This document shows positions 27,452 through 36,011 of a stretch of 36,218 nt of DNA, piece by piece; position 1 is the stretch's first letter; every line of letters begins with the position of its first letter. Location: contig CAMDFO010000043.1 of the NCBI GenBank assembly GCA_945897515.1, positions 1 to 36,218 of the forward strand, read 5' to 3'. The DNA comes from Rhodoplanes serenus (GTDB lineage: Bacteria > Pseudomonadota > Alphaproteobacteria > Rhizobiales > Xanthobacteraceae). The position numbers and the translations under genes are program-made. Below the pieces are notes generated by a model. The model did no database searches, was not told the origin of the DNA, and saw only the letters and a program-made list of their open reading frames with translations.

Positions 27452-27862
27452 CTACCGGTAGGTGATCTTGAGCGGCAGTTTCTTGGCGTGCTCGATCCAG
27501 CGCACAACGGCCCGGTCGGAAGGCAGCACCCGCACCAGCTTGCGCTTGGTGTTGGCCTCCGCCATTGCCTTGGCGAGCTTGGCCGGGTTGCGGTACTTCA
27601 ATTCCTTCACGGTATCGACGCCGGCTGCCTGCAACAGCTCGGCGTATTCCTCGCCCACGCCCTTGATGCGCATTCGATCGGCCATGTTGGCCCAGCACAA
27701 AATGTCTTTTTCGTTCAAGCCGGTCGTTTCGGCCAACTTTTTGCGGCCTTTCGGATTTCTTGCCGCCTCGAGCAAACCGGTGGTGGTCCTGATGCCAACC
27801 GACTTGAAGCTCTCGGCGACGTCCGCCTCGATGCCTGCAATGTCGGTGATCGGATAAGCCAT
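27452..27862 (-). CDS. DUF4332 domain protein
   Basis: A 136-residue protein with helix-hairpin-helix-like repeats of the DUF4332 type: AYPITDIAGIEADVAESFKSVGIRTTTGLLEAA (2-34), then LNEKDILCWANMADRMRIKGVGEEYAELLQAAGVDTVKELKYRNPAKLAKAMAEAN. Similar segments in other proteins bind nucleic acid or other proteins. Start at 27862 by the GAGGCG site 6 bases before it. It is 17 bases downstream of the DUF2267-like gene, probably the same transcript, and 58 bases before folP on the same strand, so the folate operon may be read from here too. The function is unknown. Confidence 0.8.
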   Translation of the reverse strand: MAYPITDIAGIEADVAESFKSVGIRTTTGLLEAARNPKGRKKLAETTGLNEKDILCWANMADRMRIKGVGEEYAELLQAAGVDTVKELKYRNPAKLAKAMAEANTKRKLVRVLPSDRAVVRWIEHAKKLPLKITYR

Positions 27863-27879
27863 GATCGCGCCTCGAACCA

Positions 27880-28233
27880 TCAAATGAACTGGCCGAGGCC
27901 CGGAATCGAGCCGACGATCTCGCCAACCGTATCCTCGCCCGCCGTTTCGCGCGAATAGGCGAGGATTTCGCGGGTCACGCCTTGCATTTCGCTCATGCCG
28001 AGACCCACAGCCATCAATTTCGTACCAACGCCCATGACGCCGCCCATGCCGCTGTCTTCACCCGATGCGGCTTGCACCGCGGCATCGGCGCCAGGCATCT
28101 GATTGATCAAGGCTTGTACTTTATCGGAGGGACCTTCCTTCAACAGGAAGGCGAGAATGATGCCGACCGCTTTCTCGGCGACCGCGCGATCGACGCCGAT
28201 ATTGGCAACGAGACGCCCGACAAGTTCGTCCAT
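27880..28233 (-). CDS. DUF2267-like small protein
   Basis: A 117-residue protein. An N-terminal helical pair (MDELVGRLVANIGVDRAVAEKAVGIILAFLLKEG) is followed by a Gly/Met-rich stretch (SGMGGVMGVGTKLMAVGLGM, about 61-80) and a C-terminal helix ending EIVGSIPGLGQFI. The pattern is typical of short alphaproteobacterial proteins assigned to DUF2267 or neighbouring DUFs; I am not certain which. It is first in a pair with the DUF4332 gene, 17 bases apart. The Gly/Met stretch could contact membrane or form a flexible hinge. Confidence 0.65.
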   Translation of the reverse strand: MDELVGRLVANIGVDRAVAEKAVGIILAFLLKEGPSDKVQALINQMPGADAAVQAASGEDSGMGGVMGVGTKLMAVGLGMSEMQGVTREILAYSRETAGEDTVGEIVGSIPGLGQFI

Positions 28234-28456
28234 GGCCCCACGCCCCTCACCGCACTGACGGCGGATTGACGTAAATCATTAGCACCATGCCGCAGGAACA
28301 CAAGCGCCACATGTCGCAACGTGAGCACGGTGTTTAGACTTTTGGCGGATGTCGCGCGCGATACTGTTGCAGTGCGCACGCTGCATTTTTTCTTGACGGA
28401 CGCTTTGCAGTGTTTGGAACGGTTGTTAGTTTGTGACAACGCACAAGGAGAAAACC
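28234..28456. other. Intergenic region between divergent genes
   Basis: 223 bases with no supported gene, holding the promoters for the DUF2267-like operon (minus) and the M20 peptidase (plus). A ttgacg at 28393-28398 could be a -35 element for the peptidase but has no good -10 at the right distance. An aaggag site (28445-28450) stands 6 bases before the peptidase ATG. Confidence 0.5.
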
Positions 28457-29851
28457 ATGAGCAAGCTCGACGCGGTGCTCGATCGTATCGACGGCGATCT
28501 CGATCAAAGTCTCGACCGGCTGTTCGCGTTCTTGCGCATTCAATCGATCTCGACCGATCCCGCATTCAAATCGCATTGTTACGCCGCTGCGGAATTCGTC
28601 GCTGCGGATTTGAAGAGCATCGGATTTTCGAGCGAAATTCGCCCGACCGAAGGCCATCCCATCGTGGTTGGGAAGTCGGGCAACGGGCAGGCCAAGGGCG
28701 GCGCCCCGCATATCCTGTTCTACGGCCATTACGATGTGCAACCGGTTGATCCGCTTGAGCTTTGGACGACACCCCCGTTCGAGCCGCGGATCGAGGAGCT
28801 GCCCGGCGGACGCAAGATCATCGTGGCGCGCGGAGCCTGCGACGACAAAGGCCAGGCCATGACGTTCATCGAGGCCTGCCGCGCCTACAAGGCGGTGACG
28901 GGCTCGCTGCCGCTGCCGATGACAGTGCTGATGGAAGGCGAGGAGGAGTGCGGCTCCAAAAATCTTTTCGGTTTCGTGCGCGACAACGCCGACGAGTTCA
29001 AGCTCGATCTCGCGCTGGTGTGCGACACCGCGATGTGGGATCCCAACACGCCGGCGATCACCACCTCGCTGCGCGGGCTGGTCTACGAGGAAATCCGGCT
29101 GACCTGCGCGGACCGCGACCTGCACTCCGGATTGTTCGGGGGGGCGGCACAAAACCCCATCCGGGTCCTGAGCAAAATTTTAGCCGCCCTGCACGACGAG
29201 GCGGGTCGCGTCACCATCCCTGGCTTCTATGACGGCGTGCCCGAGCTGCCGGCCGACATCAGGGCCGAGCTTGCCGCCCTCAATCTGACGCCGGAGCAGT
29301 TTTTGGGCCAAGTCGGGCTGAAAGTCCCGGCCGGTGAAAAGGATAGAATGTTAATCGAGCAGATCGCCACGCGCCCAACAGCGGAAATGAATGGCATCGT
29401 CGGCGGCTACACCGGCGAAGGGGCCAAGACCGTCATTCCCGGAAAGGCGTCGGCCAAGGTGTCGTTTCGCCTGGTCGGTCAACAAAATCCAAAAAAGGTG
29501 CGCGAAGCCTTCCGTTCGTTCGTCAAGGCGCGCCTGCCGGTCGATTGCACGGTCGAATTCGCCAACTTCGCGGATTCGCCGGCCATTCAGCTCTCGTTTG
29601 AAAATCCGGCGCTCGGCAAGGCGCGTTCGGCGCTGGCCACGGAATGGGGCAAGACCGCCGTCACCATCGGTGCCGGCGGCTCGATCCCGATCGTCGGCGA
29701 CTTCAAGAGCGTGCTGGGGATGGACTCGCTGATGGTCGGCTTTGCGCTGGACGACGACCGGGTGCATTCGCCGAACGAGAAGTTCGACCTGAAGTCCTTC
29801 CACAAGGGCATCCGGAGTTGGGCGCGTATCCTCGACGCGTTGGCGGCATGA
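28457..29851 (+). CDS. M20-family dipeptidase
   Basis: A 464-residue zinc metallopeptidase of the M20/CNDP type. The metal-binding sequence is complete: FYGHYDVQP (His91, Asp93), RGACDDKGQ (126-133, bridging Asp) and LMEGEEECGS (158-167, catalytic Glu followed by metal ligand). A dimerisation lid domain runs from about residue 210 to 400, and the last His ligand is in HSPNEKFDL. It should hydrolyse dipeptides in the cytoplasm. The start is fixed by aaggag 6 bases upstream; the frame 24 bases longer lacks a site. A tiny lipoprotein gene follows. Confidence 0.92.
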   Translation: MSKLDAVLDRIDGDLDQSLDRLFAFLRIQSISTDPAFKSHCYAAAEFVAADLKSIGFSSEIRPTEGHPIVVGKSGNGQAKGGAPHILFYGHYDVQPVDPLELWTTPPFEPRIEELPGGRKIIVARGACDDKGQAMTFIEACRAYKAVTGSLPLPMTVLMEGEEECGSKNLFGFVRDNADEFKLDLALVCDTAMWDPNTPAITTSLRGLVYEEIRLTCADRDLHSGLFGGAAQNPIRVLSKILAALHDEAGRVTIPGFYDGVPELPADIRAELAALNLTPEQFLGQVGLKVPAGEKDRMLIEQIATRPTAEMNGIVGGYTGEGAKTVIPGKASAKVSFRLVGQQNPKKVREAFRSFVKARLPVDCTVEFANFADSPAIQLSFENPALGKARSALATEWGKTAVTIGAGGSIPIVGDFKSVLGMDSLMVGFALDDDRVHSPNEKFDLKSFHKGIRSWARILDALAA

Positions 29852-29906
29852 AGCTCGCCAAGGTTTCGGCGGTGCGATAGGATCGAGGGCGATTTCGGGG
29901 GACATC

Positions 29907-30026
29907 GTGCTCAAGCCTCTATTGATCGTCCTGTGCGTCGTGACGCTGGCTGCCGCGTTGGGTGGCTGCTCCAAGTGCGACATGTTCAGGACCGACGCCG
30001 GCGCAGCCTTCCAGACCTGCAAATAG
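29907..30026 (+). CDS. Tiny lipoprotein (39 residues)
   Basis: A short gene starting with GTG at 29907, preceded by gggggacatc as ribosome binding site. It encodes a 39-residue peptide: a hydrophobic signal (LKPLLIVLCVVTLAAAL), a lipobox LGGC (cleavage before Cys21) and a mature tail of about 19 residues, CSKCDMFRTDAGAAFQTCK, with three cysteines including the lipid-bearing one. It looks like the small outer- or inner-membrane lipoproteins common in alphaproteobacteria, with overall size like entericidins but no clear homology. It lies 55 bases after the peptidase gene on the same strand. Confidence 0.65.
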   Translation: MLKPLLIVLCVVTLAAALGGCSKCDMFRTDAGAAFQTCK

Positions 30027-30035
30027 CCGACGGCC

Positions 30036-30692
30036 TCAGCGCGCCAGCGACAACAAGCCGGACAGATCGTGTACCGCGGCGATCGGGGCGGCATCGGCAT
30101 ACTCGTCGGGCGCGCCGCTGCGATTGACCCAGACCGCGCGGAAGCCGTAGGCCGCGGCGCCCATCACGTCCCAGCGGTTCGACGACACGAACGTGACGTC
30201 CGCCGGGGCTACCGAAAAGGCCGCCGTCACCAGCCCGTAGACCTCGGGCCGGGGCTTGTACATGCGCAGGCTGTCGACCGAGAGCACGGCGTCGAGCTGA
30301 TCGGTGAGCTGGGCCGCCTCGACCGCTGCGGCCAGCATCCGCGGCGAGCCGTTGGACAGGATCGCGGTTCGCTCGCCGCGCGCCTTGAGATCGCGCAGCA
30401 CGTTGCGCGCGTCCGGGAACGCATCCAGCGACAGATAGGCGTCGAGCAGACGGCTTCGCAGCGCCCGGTCGACCGACGGCACGCGGGCGAAGGCGAAATC
30501 CAGCGCGCGCTCCGTCAAGGTCCAGAAGTCGGCATAGCGGCCGGCCAGCGTCGTGGTCCAGGTGTATTCGAGCTGCTTGGCTCGCCAGATTTCCGAGAAA
30601 CGGTCGGCATCGGGCCCTGCCGCGGTGCGGTGGCGGCCGATGGCGGCGTGAACGTCGAACAGTGTCCCATAGGCGTCGAATACGGTGGGCAT
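30036..30692 (-). CDS. Haloacid dehalogenase, type II (L-2-haloacid type)
   Basis: A 218-residue HAD-superfamily hydrolase with the whole catalytic set of L-2-haloacid dehalogenases, shifted by 4-5 positions: Asp6 nucleophile (FDAYGTLFD), Thr10, Arg37, Ser113-Asn114 (ILSNGS), Lys146 (MYKPRPEVY), Tyr152, Ser170, Asn172 and Asp175 (SSNRWDVMGA). It should hydrolyse L-2-haloacids such as 2-chloropropionate to D-hydroxy acids. The natural substrate in this organism is not known. It is divergent from the aminotransferase gene, with starts 86 bases apart. No haloacid permease is adjacent. Confidence 0.9.
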   Translation of the reverse strand: MPTVFDAYGTLFDVHAAIGRHRTAAGPDADRFSEIWRAKQLEYTWTTTLAGRYADFWTLTERALDFAFARVPSVDRALRSRLLDAYLSLDAFPDARNVLRDLKARGERTAILSNGSPRMLAAAVEAAQLTDQLDAVLSVDSLRMYKPRPEVYGLVTAAFSVAPADVTFVSSNRWDVMGAAAYGFRAVWVNRSGAPDEYADAAPIAAVHDLSGLLSLAR

Positions 30693-30778
30693 GGATGATG
30701 GCTCCGATCAGCTTTTTTCATAAGCCGGCAGGCGTGGGTCAGCGTATCCTGTACCAAGACCGTGCGATGGAGAATTCG

Positions 30779-31639
30779 ATGGCCGCGGCCGACTGGTCGA
30801 AGACCTGGACTTATTTCGAAGGGCAATGGCACGACGGCAACGTGCCGCTGTGGGGCGTGCGCACCCACGCGATCTGGCTGGGGTCCTCGGTGTTCGACGG
30901 CGCCCGCGCGTTCGAGGGTAGGACGCCGGACCTCGACCTGCACTGCGCCCGGGTGAATGCCTCGGCCAAGACCATGTTCCTCGATCCTGTCGTGCCGGTC
31001 GAGCAATGGCTCGATCTGGTTCGGGAGGGCATGGCGCGCTTCGAGCCCGACACCACACTCTATATCCGGCCGATGTACTGGGCCGAGCGCGCCGGGCCGC
31101 AGGCGATGCCGCCGGATGCCGCCTCCACCCGCTGGTGCCTGTCGCTCTACGACGCGCCGATGCGCAAGCCCGAAGGGTTCTCGGTCACGCTGTCGCCGTT
31201 CAAGCGCCCGACGATCGAGACCGCGCCGGTCGATGCCAAGGCCGGGTGCCTGTACCCGAACAACGCCCGCGCCATGCTGGAGGCGCGCTCGCGCGGCTTC
31301 GACAATTGCATCGTGACCGACCTGCTGGGCAACGTGGCCGAGCTCGCCAACTCGAACGTCTTCATGGCCAAGGACGGCGCAATCTTCACGCCGATGCCCA
31401 ATGGCACTTTCCTCAACGGCATCACCCGCCAGCGGGTCATCAAGCTGCTGCGCGCCGCGGGCATAGCCGTGACCGAGACGGTGCTGCGCTATCGCGACTT
31501 CGAGAGTGCCGACGAGATTTTTGCCACCGGCAACGCCTCGAAGGTGCTGCCCGTCACCCGCATCGGCGAACGCTCGCTGCAGCCGGGTCCGCTTTTCCGC
31601 AAGGCGCGCGAGCTGTACTGGGACTACGCGCGCGGCTGA
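30779..31639 (+). CDS. Class IV aminotransferase (branched-chain type)
   Basis: A 286-residue PLP fold-type IV aminotransferase. Visible: SVFDGARAF (37-45), IRPMYW (96-101), PLP lysine Lys154 in VDAKAGCLYPNNARA, VAELANSNVF (186-195) and NGITRQRVIKLL (213-224). It is close to branched-chain amino-acid aminotransferases that make leucine, isoleucine and valine from 2-oxo acids; a D-amino-acid or other member of the fold is less likely. I start at the ATG 30779, which has ggaga 5 bases before it; the ATG at 30767 and the frame opening at 30662 lack support and the latter overlaps the dehalogenase. It is convergent with the membrane glycosyltransferase. Confidence 0.88.
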   Translation: MAAADWSKTWTYFEGQWHDGNVPLWGVRTHAIWLGSSVFDGARAFEGRTPDLDLHCARVNASAKTMFLDPVVPVEQWLDLVREGMARFEPDTTLYIRPMYWAERAGPQAMPPDAASTRWCLSLYDAPMRKPEGFSVTLSPFKRPTIETAPVDAKAGCLYPNNARAMLEARSRGFDNCIVTDLLGNVAELANSNVFMAKDGAIFTPMPNGTFLNGITRQRVIKLLRAAGIAVTETVLRYRDFESADEIFATGNASKVLPVTRIGERSLQPGPLFRKARELYWDYARG

Positions 31640-31678
31640 GTCGGGTCGCGGCACAGGAGGGCCGAGCAGGCGTGAAAC

Positions 31679-33334
31679 TCAGTCGCGCCTGACCGGCGGG
31701 ATCGTGAACAGGTTCGTCACGTCGCGGCCGCGGAGGTCGTAGGCGCGCGCGAGAATAACGCCATCGCGTGCGATCTCGACCAGGACCGGCGCATCGAGTC
31801 TGGCGCAGTAGAACGCGCCGAGTGTCAGCGCAAACTCAGCGCCCTTGGGCTCCCAGGTCGGCTCGAACTGCGATCCGAGCGCAACCTCCGCCGGCGGATG
31901 CGGGCCGCACACCGCGATCTTCCATTTCGCTCCGGCGAGCGGAGCTTCGTTGCGTTCCGCCAGAACCCGGCGCAGCTCCTGCGAGGCCTGCTTGAAGGCG
32001 AGACCCCAGTAGTCGAGCATGTAGCGGCCATCGGCCCCACGCAGGCCGCCGGCAATGCCGTTGAAATAGACATATTGATAAGGGTGCAGCCGCACCATCT
32101 CGATCGCGGGCAGCGCGATGCCGGCGAACAGCAGCGCGGCGAACCCACCGATCGCCGCGCGGCCCAAGCGTTGCAGGCGCATGAGCGCAAAATGTCCGGC
32201 AAGCCCGCCCGCGACCGCGAGCGGCGGCAGGACGAACACGAAATGCCGGATGCCGTTGTACATCGCCGGCCGCGCGAGGACGGCAATGAGCAGCGGCAGA
32301 ACGGCGGCGAGCGCGATGGCGAGAAAGATCGCGCGGCGGCGCGACGGCAGCGCTCGCCGGAAGACGGCGACCATTGCGCCTGCGACACCAGCACTGCCAA
32401 GGCCTAGAAAAATTTCCGGCATCTGCAGGCCGAACAGCACCGGCACATAGCTGCGCGGCATGTCGGGAACGTCGATCAGCGCTCCCTGGAACACCTCCTT
32501 CCACGGCTTCTCGAAAAAATGCGCGAAATAGCCGATGGCGCGGAACGGGTTGAGCGGATCGATTACCGCCCACGGCCAGACGAAGGCCATCAGCACATAG
32601 GCGAAGATTGCCGCCGGCAGGAGCGCGAGCGCGAAATATCCGAGCCGCGCCGCAGCCGCGCGCATGCTCGCGGCGCGCGCTTCGGCGGCGACGATCAGCG
32701 CCACGGCGGCCAGCGCATACAGCACGCCGAAGCCGCCCATGATGCGCGAGCCGATCGACAGCCCGAGACCCAGGCCGAGGATCAATCCGGTCACGGGTGA
32801 CGGCCGGGGATATTGCTCCAGTGCGCGCACCAGTCCGAGCAGCAGCACCGCCATCGCAACCGCGAACGGTGCATCCTTCGGATTGATCAGCACGTGCCCG
32901 TAGTAGAGCGGACAGGCCGCCAGCAGGATCAGCGCAAGCAGACCCGAGAGTGGCCCGCCAATGCGGCGTGCGAGCCTCCAGGTGACGGCGAGGCCGATCA
33001 GGCCGGTCATTGCACCCGCCAGCCTGCGGGTTTCGAACAACTCGAAAGGCAGGATATTCGCAAGCAACGCGGCGGCCATGTCGAAGCCGCCGCCGTACAT
33101 GTAGAGGTTCACGAACGTGAGCGCGCGGGTGTCCCGGAAGCCCGACGAATACAGCGCGAGCAGAAGTTCGCCGTGCTGCGAATGGGTGAAATCGTCCCAG
33201 CCCAGTCCGTAGTCGCGGAACGTCAGCAGTGCGATCGCTGCGACGATCAGGAGAACGGCGATCGCCGCACGGTCGAGCATCGTCGCCGTCGGTGTCGAGA
33301 GAGCGTGAGGCGGCTGCGCGGGCATGTCGTCCAT
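31679..33334 (-). CDS. GT39/ArnT-like membrane glycosyltransferase
   Basis: A 551-residue integral membrane protein with about eleven hydrophobic segments. The first periplasmic loop has YGLGWDDFTHSQHGELLLALYSSG, where the Asp-Asp pair after the first helix is the catalytic acidic site of the GT-C (dolichyl-phosphate mannosyltransferase / ArnT) class. INPKDAPFAVAMAVL matches further into the fold. A C-terminal periplasmic domain of about 120 residues follows the last helix. It should transfer a sugar from a polyprenyl-phosphate donor to lipid or protein on the outer face. It is downstream of sodB, behind a terminator, and apparently monocistronic. Confidence 0.82.
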   Translation of the reverse strand: MDDMPAQPPHALSTPTATMLDRAAIAVLLIVAAIALLTFRDYGLGWDDFTHSQHGELLLALYSSGFRDTRALTFVNLYMYGGGFDMAAALLANILPFELFETRRLAGAMTGLIGLAVTWRLARRIGGPLSGLLALILLAACPLYYGHVLINPKDAPFAVAMAVLLLGLVRALEQYPRPSPVTGLILGLGLGLSIGSRIMGGFGVLYALAAVALIVAAEARAASMRAAAARLGYFALALLPAAIFAYVLMAFVWPWAVIDPLNPFRAIGYFAHFFEKPWKEVFQGALIDVPDMPRSYVPVLFGLQMPEIFLGLGSAGVAGAMVAVFRRALPSRRRAIFLAIALAAVLPLLIAVLARPAMYNGIRHFVFVLPPLAVAGGLAGHFALMRLQRLGRAAIGGFAALLFAGIALPAIEMVRLHPYQYVYFNGIAGGLRGADGRYMLDYWGLAFKQASQELRRVLAERNEAPLAGAKWKIAVCGPHPPAEVALGSQFEPTWEPKGAEFALTLGAFYCARLDAPVLVEIARDGVILARAYDLRGRDVTNLFTIPPVRRD

Positions 33335-33382
33335 CGTCGCTGGCCGGCGAGTATGGCGGGATTCTACAGGCGCCCCAAATGC

Positions 33383-33409
33383 GAAGCGGGGCCTTTCGGG
33401 CCCCGCTTC
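33383..33409 (-). terminator. Terminator-like hairpin after sodB
   Basis: A perfect 11-bp stem, gaagcggggcc (33383-33393) and ggccccgcttc (33399-33409), with loop tttcg, 28 bases after the sodB stop codon on the minus strand. The following U run is short (GCATTT). It would separate sodB from the membrane glycosyltransferase. Confidence 0.75.
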
Positions 33410-33437
33410 CTAACACTGGCGTCGATGGTGCCTGCGC

Positions 33438-34040
33438 CTACTTGCTCGCAGCCTGGAACATCTCGTCGACGTAGTCCCAGTTCACCAGGTTTTCCCAGAA
33501 CGCCTTGAGATAGTCCGGCCGGCGATTGCGGTAGTCGATGTAGTAGGAGTGCTCCCACACGTCGCAGCCGAGGATCGGGCTGGCGCCCTGCACCAGCGGG
33601 CTTTCGCCGTTGGCGGTCTTGGCGATGACGAGCTTGCCGTCCTTCACCGCGATCCAGGCCCAGCCGGAGCCGAACTGCGTGACGCCGGCCTGGATGAAAT
33701 CCTCCTTGGCCTTGGCGACGCCGCCGAGATCGCTGTCGATCCTGGCCTTGAGCCCGCCCGGAATCTTGTCGCCGCCGCCGGCCGGCTTCATCCACTTCCA
33801 GAAGTGCAGATGGTTGTAGTGCTGGCCGGCGTTGTTGAAGAGGCCGGCGTTCTTGCCATGCGAGCCCTTCACCACCTCTTCGAGCGTCTTGTTCTCCCAC
33901 TCCGTGCCCTTGAGCAGATTGTTGCCGTTGGTCACATAGGCCTGGTGGTGCTTGTCGTGGTGGTACTCCAGCGTCTCGCGCGACATGTAGGGGGCGAGGG
34001 CGTCATGAGCGTAGGGCAGGTCGGGCAGCGAAAATGGCAT
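33438..34040 (-). CDS. sodB: Iron superoxide dismutase
   Basis: A 200-residue Fe/Mn-family superoxide dismutase converting superoxide to hydrogen peroxide and oxygen. Metal ligands: His27 (EYHHDKHH), His77 (NHLHFW), Asp160 and His164 (CDVWEHSYYIDY). Gln73 in NNAGQHYNH supplies the second-sphere glutamine from the position typical of Fe enzymes, so Fe rather than Mn is expected, although cambialistic use is possible. No signal peptide, so it is cytoplasmic. An AGGAGA site 7 bases before the ATG sets the start. Confidence 0.95.
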   Translation of the reverse strand: MPFSLPDLPYAHDALAPYMSRETLEYHHDKHHQAYVTNGNNLLKGTEWENKTLEEVVKGSHGKNAGLFNNAGQHYNHLHFWKWMKPAGGGDKIPGGLKARIDSDLGGVAKAKEDFIQAGVTQFGSGWAWIAVKDGKLVIAKTANGESPLVQGASPILGCDVWEHSYYIDYRNRRPDYLKAFWENLVNWDYVDEMFQAASK

Positions 34041-34348
34041 CGGGCTTCTCCTCGTGATGCAACAGGTCGATGAAATCGGTATGCCGGTGCAAGCGGCCGA
34101 CGGCAGGGCCGGTCCTTAATTAGGCCCTGGCGCTGCCGAGGGCAACGGCCCCTCGGCCAGTGACGCGAGTAGCGGCTTGGTCGCAAATCACGGCCAGTTG
34201 GGCGTTTTTGCCGCGAAAATAGCGTTAATCGGACGTCAACGCCGCCCCGGTATGACTAATGGAAAGTTGCCGCGGGACCTCCCGCACGCCGTCATAATTT
34301 GGTAAGACCTGCGGCAGCCGCCTGTGTACGAGTAAGGGACGGAATCGT
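34041..34348. other. Intergenic region between sodB and the membrane protein gene
   Basis: 308 bases with no supported gene. It holds the divergent promoters of sodB (minus) and the next gene (plus). A hairpin is present at 34135-34157 (gccgaggg / ccctcggc, 7-base loop) with no T run, which could lie in the sodB leader. I see no recognisable Irr or Fur box. Confidence 0.5.
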
Positions 34349-35350
34349 ATGTTTGTCAGTCTGTTGATGCTCGGTCTGCTGCTCACCGCGGCGGGCTTCG
34401 TGACGGTCGGGTTCGGTATCCCGATCAATGCATTCAGCCTCGGCAATACTCTCATCATCGCCGGCGCCATCGGGATCGCCGGTGGCTTGATCCTGATCGG
34501 GTTGGCTGCCGCGGTGCGGCAATTGAATCGCATCGCCGAGACGCTGAAGGCGTCCGCGCGCGCTGTCCGACCGGCGGATCTCGCCGCCGAGCCGAGTTTG
34601 GCCCCGCCGACGGCGCGGATGCCTTCGGTCGCCGTGCCGCCTCCGCCGCCTCGCGCTCCGGTCCCGCCGAAGCCGCCCGAACTCAATATATCGCGCCCCT
34701 CCGAGCAGCGTTCTGCCGAACCGCGCGTCGCCGCGCCGTCGTCCAGCGACGGCCCCGGTCCGCTCGATTGGCTGCGACCGAAATCCAAATCGACCGGCCA
34801 TGAGCCGACCGGCAACGGCGAACCGCCGGTGGTCGAGATTTCCGACGAAGCTCCGCTATCGCCGCGTTCCACGCCGCGGCCTGCGTTGTCGCCGCTCGCC
34901 AACATGGCCGAGCCGATGCTGGAGCCGAAGGCGTGGCCGCCAAGCCGTTCCGACGATTCACGGGATTCCAAGTCGGGTTCGCGATCGGATCAGATTCCGC
35001 GGGTGACGCCGCCTGGCGAACGTTCCGGAGAAAACCGAGCGCGGGAATCCGGCCTGTTCGATGTCGTATGGCCGGACTCCAAGTCGGGGCGTCCGGGAAG
35101 CGACGCCGTGGAGAGCCGGCCGGAAGCGCCGCCGCTGCAGTCGCGCGACGAGCCCATGCCGGAAAAGCGCGGCGAAGTTTCGGGCGGATTGGCCGCGGAG
35201 CGGCCGGTTGCGATCCTGAAATCGGGCGTGATCGACGGCATGGCCTACACGCTCTACGCCGACGGTTCGATCGAGGCGGAGTTGCCGCAAGGCACCGTGC
35301 GATTTGCTTCGGTGGATGCGCTGCGCTCGCATCTCGAACAGAACGCCTGA
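34349..35350 (+). CDS. Membrane-anchored proline-rich protein, unknown
   Basis: A 333-residue protein. Two hydrophobic helices (about 1-22 and 28-55) are followed by a long low-complexity region rich in Pro, Ser, Arg and acidic residues (about 75-290) with scattered repeats (SDSRDSKSGSRSD, VVWPDSKSGRPGSD). A compact conserved-looking C-terminal motif follows (VAILKSGVIDGMAYTLYADGSIEAELP, about 291-317, then VDALRSHLEQ). The arrangement suggests an inner-membrane anchor with a disordered spacer presenting a small C-terminal domain in the cytoplasm. I know no named function. An AAGGGA site 9 bases before the ATG supports the start. Confidence 0.7.
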   Translation: MFVSLLMLGLLLTAAGFVTVGFGIPINAFSLGNTLIIAGAIGIAGGLILIGLAAAVRQLNRIAETLKASARAVRPADLAAEPSLAPPTARMPSVAVPPPPPRAPVPPKPPELNISRPSEQRSAEPRVAAPSSSDGPGPLDWLRPKSKSTGHEPTGNGEPPVVEISDEAPLSPRSTPRPALSPLANMAEPMLEPKAWPPSRSDDSRDSKSGSRSDQIPRVTPPGERSGENRARESGLFDVVWPDSKSGRPGSDAVESRPEAPPLQSRDEPMPEKRGEVSGGLAAERPVAILKSGVIDGMAYTLYADGSIEAELPQGTVRFASVDALRSHLEQNA

Positions 35351-35563
35351 CCCGGCGTCTTCGAGACCAACGCTGCTGTAAAAGCGAAACTACAAATCGG
35401 CCGGTTATTGAGGCTGTATTGTCGCGGACGCCGGTTTTTCTTGCGTGCGGCGCGAGCAGCCGTGTAAATTCCAGTCATTGTAAGGTTTGATTCGTCGCGC
35501 CGATATTTGTGGGCGTTCTGATCTGGCCGTTTATAGATCAACCGAACGTAGGACCTCGGCTCC

Positions 35564-35980
35564 ATGAGCGAAAATGCGGAGAATGGCGGGTTCGTCGGCC
35601 TGACGGCCAATATCGTGTCGGCCTATGTCAGCAACAATGCGGTGGCGGCGGGCGATATTCCGGCACTCATCAATCAGGTTCATGCCGCCTTGCTGCGGGT
35701 TTCCAGCGGGCAAAGCGAATCTCCGGCCGAGCCGTTGAAGCCGGCCGTCGCGGTGAAAAAATCGATCACTCCCGACTTCATCGTCTGTCTCGATGACGGC
35801 AAGAAGTTCAAGTCGCTCAAGCGCCATCTGCGCACGCAATACAATATGACCCCTGAGCAATACCGCGAGAAATGGGGCCTGCCGGCGGATTACCCGATGG
35901 TGGCGCCGAATTACGCGGCCGCGCGCTCCCAGCTCGCCAAGGACATGGGTCTGGGGCAGCAGCGCCGCCGCCGCAAATAG
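35564..35980 (+). CDS. MucR/Ros-family transcriptional regulator
   Basis: A 138-residue regulator. The N-terminal helical part (about 8-48, [33 protein letters not shown]) mediates oligomerisation in the family. The C-terminal prokaryotic zinc-finger domain reads [33 protein letters not shown]. At the four classical Ros ligand positions this protein has Cys75, Asp78, His88 and Tyr93 instead of Cys-Cys-His-His, as in family members whose domain folds with altered or no zinc coordination. The basic tail QQRRRRK should contact DNA. MucR proteins repress exopolysaccharide, motility and symbiosis or virulence genes. A strong terminator follows. Confidence 0.93.
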   Translation: MSENAENGGFVGLTANIVSAYVSNNAVAAGDIPALINQVHAALLRVSSGQSESPAEPLKPAVAVKKSITPDFIVCLDDGKKFKSLKRHLRTQYNMTPEQYREKWGLPADYPMVAPNYAAARSQLAKDMGLGQQRRRRK

Positions 35981-36011
35981 CTCGCAGCACGGCTATCAGA
36001 GGTACCGGGGT

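Noticed and set aside
28393..28421. Sigma-70 promoter for the M20 peptidase (TTGACG)
   Set aside because: No acceptable -10 at 16-18 bases; kept only as a remark on the intergenic region.
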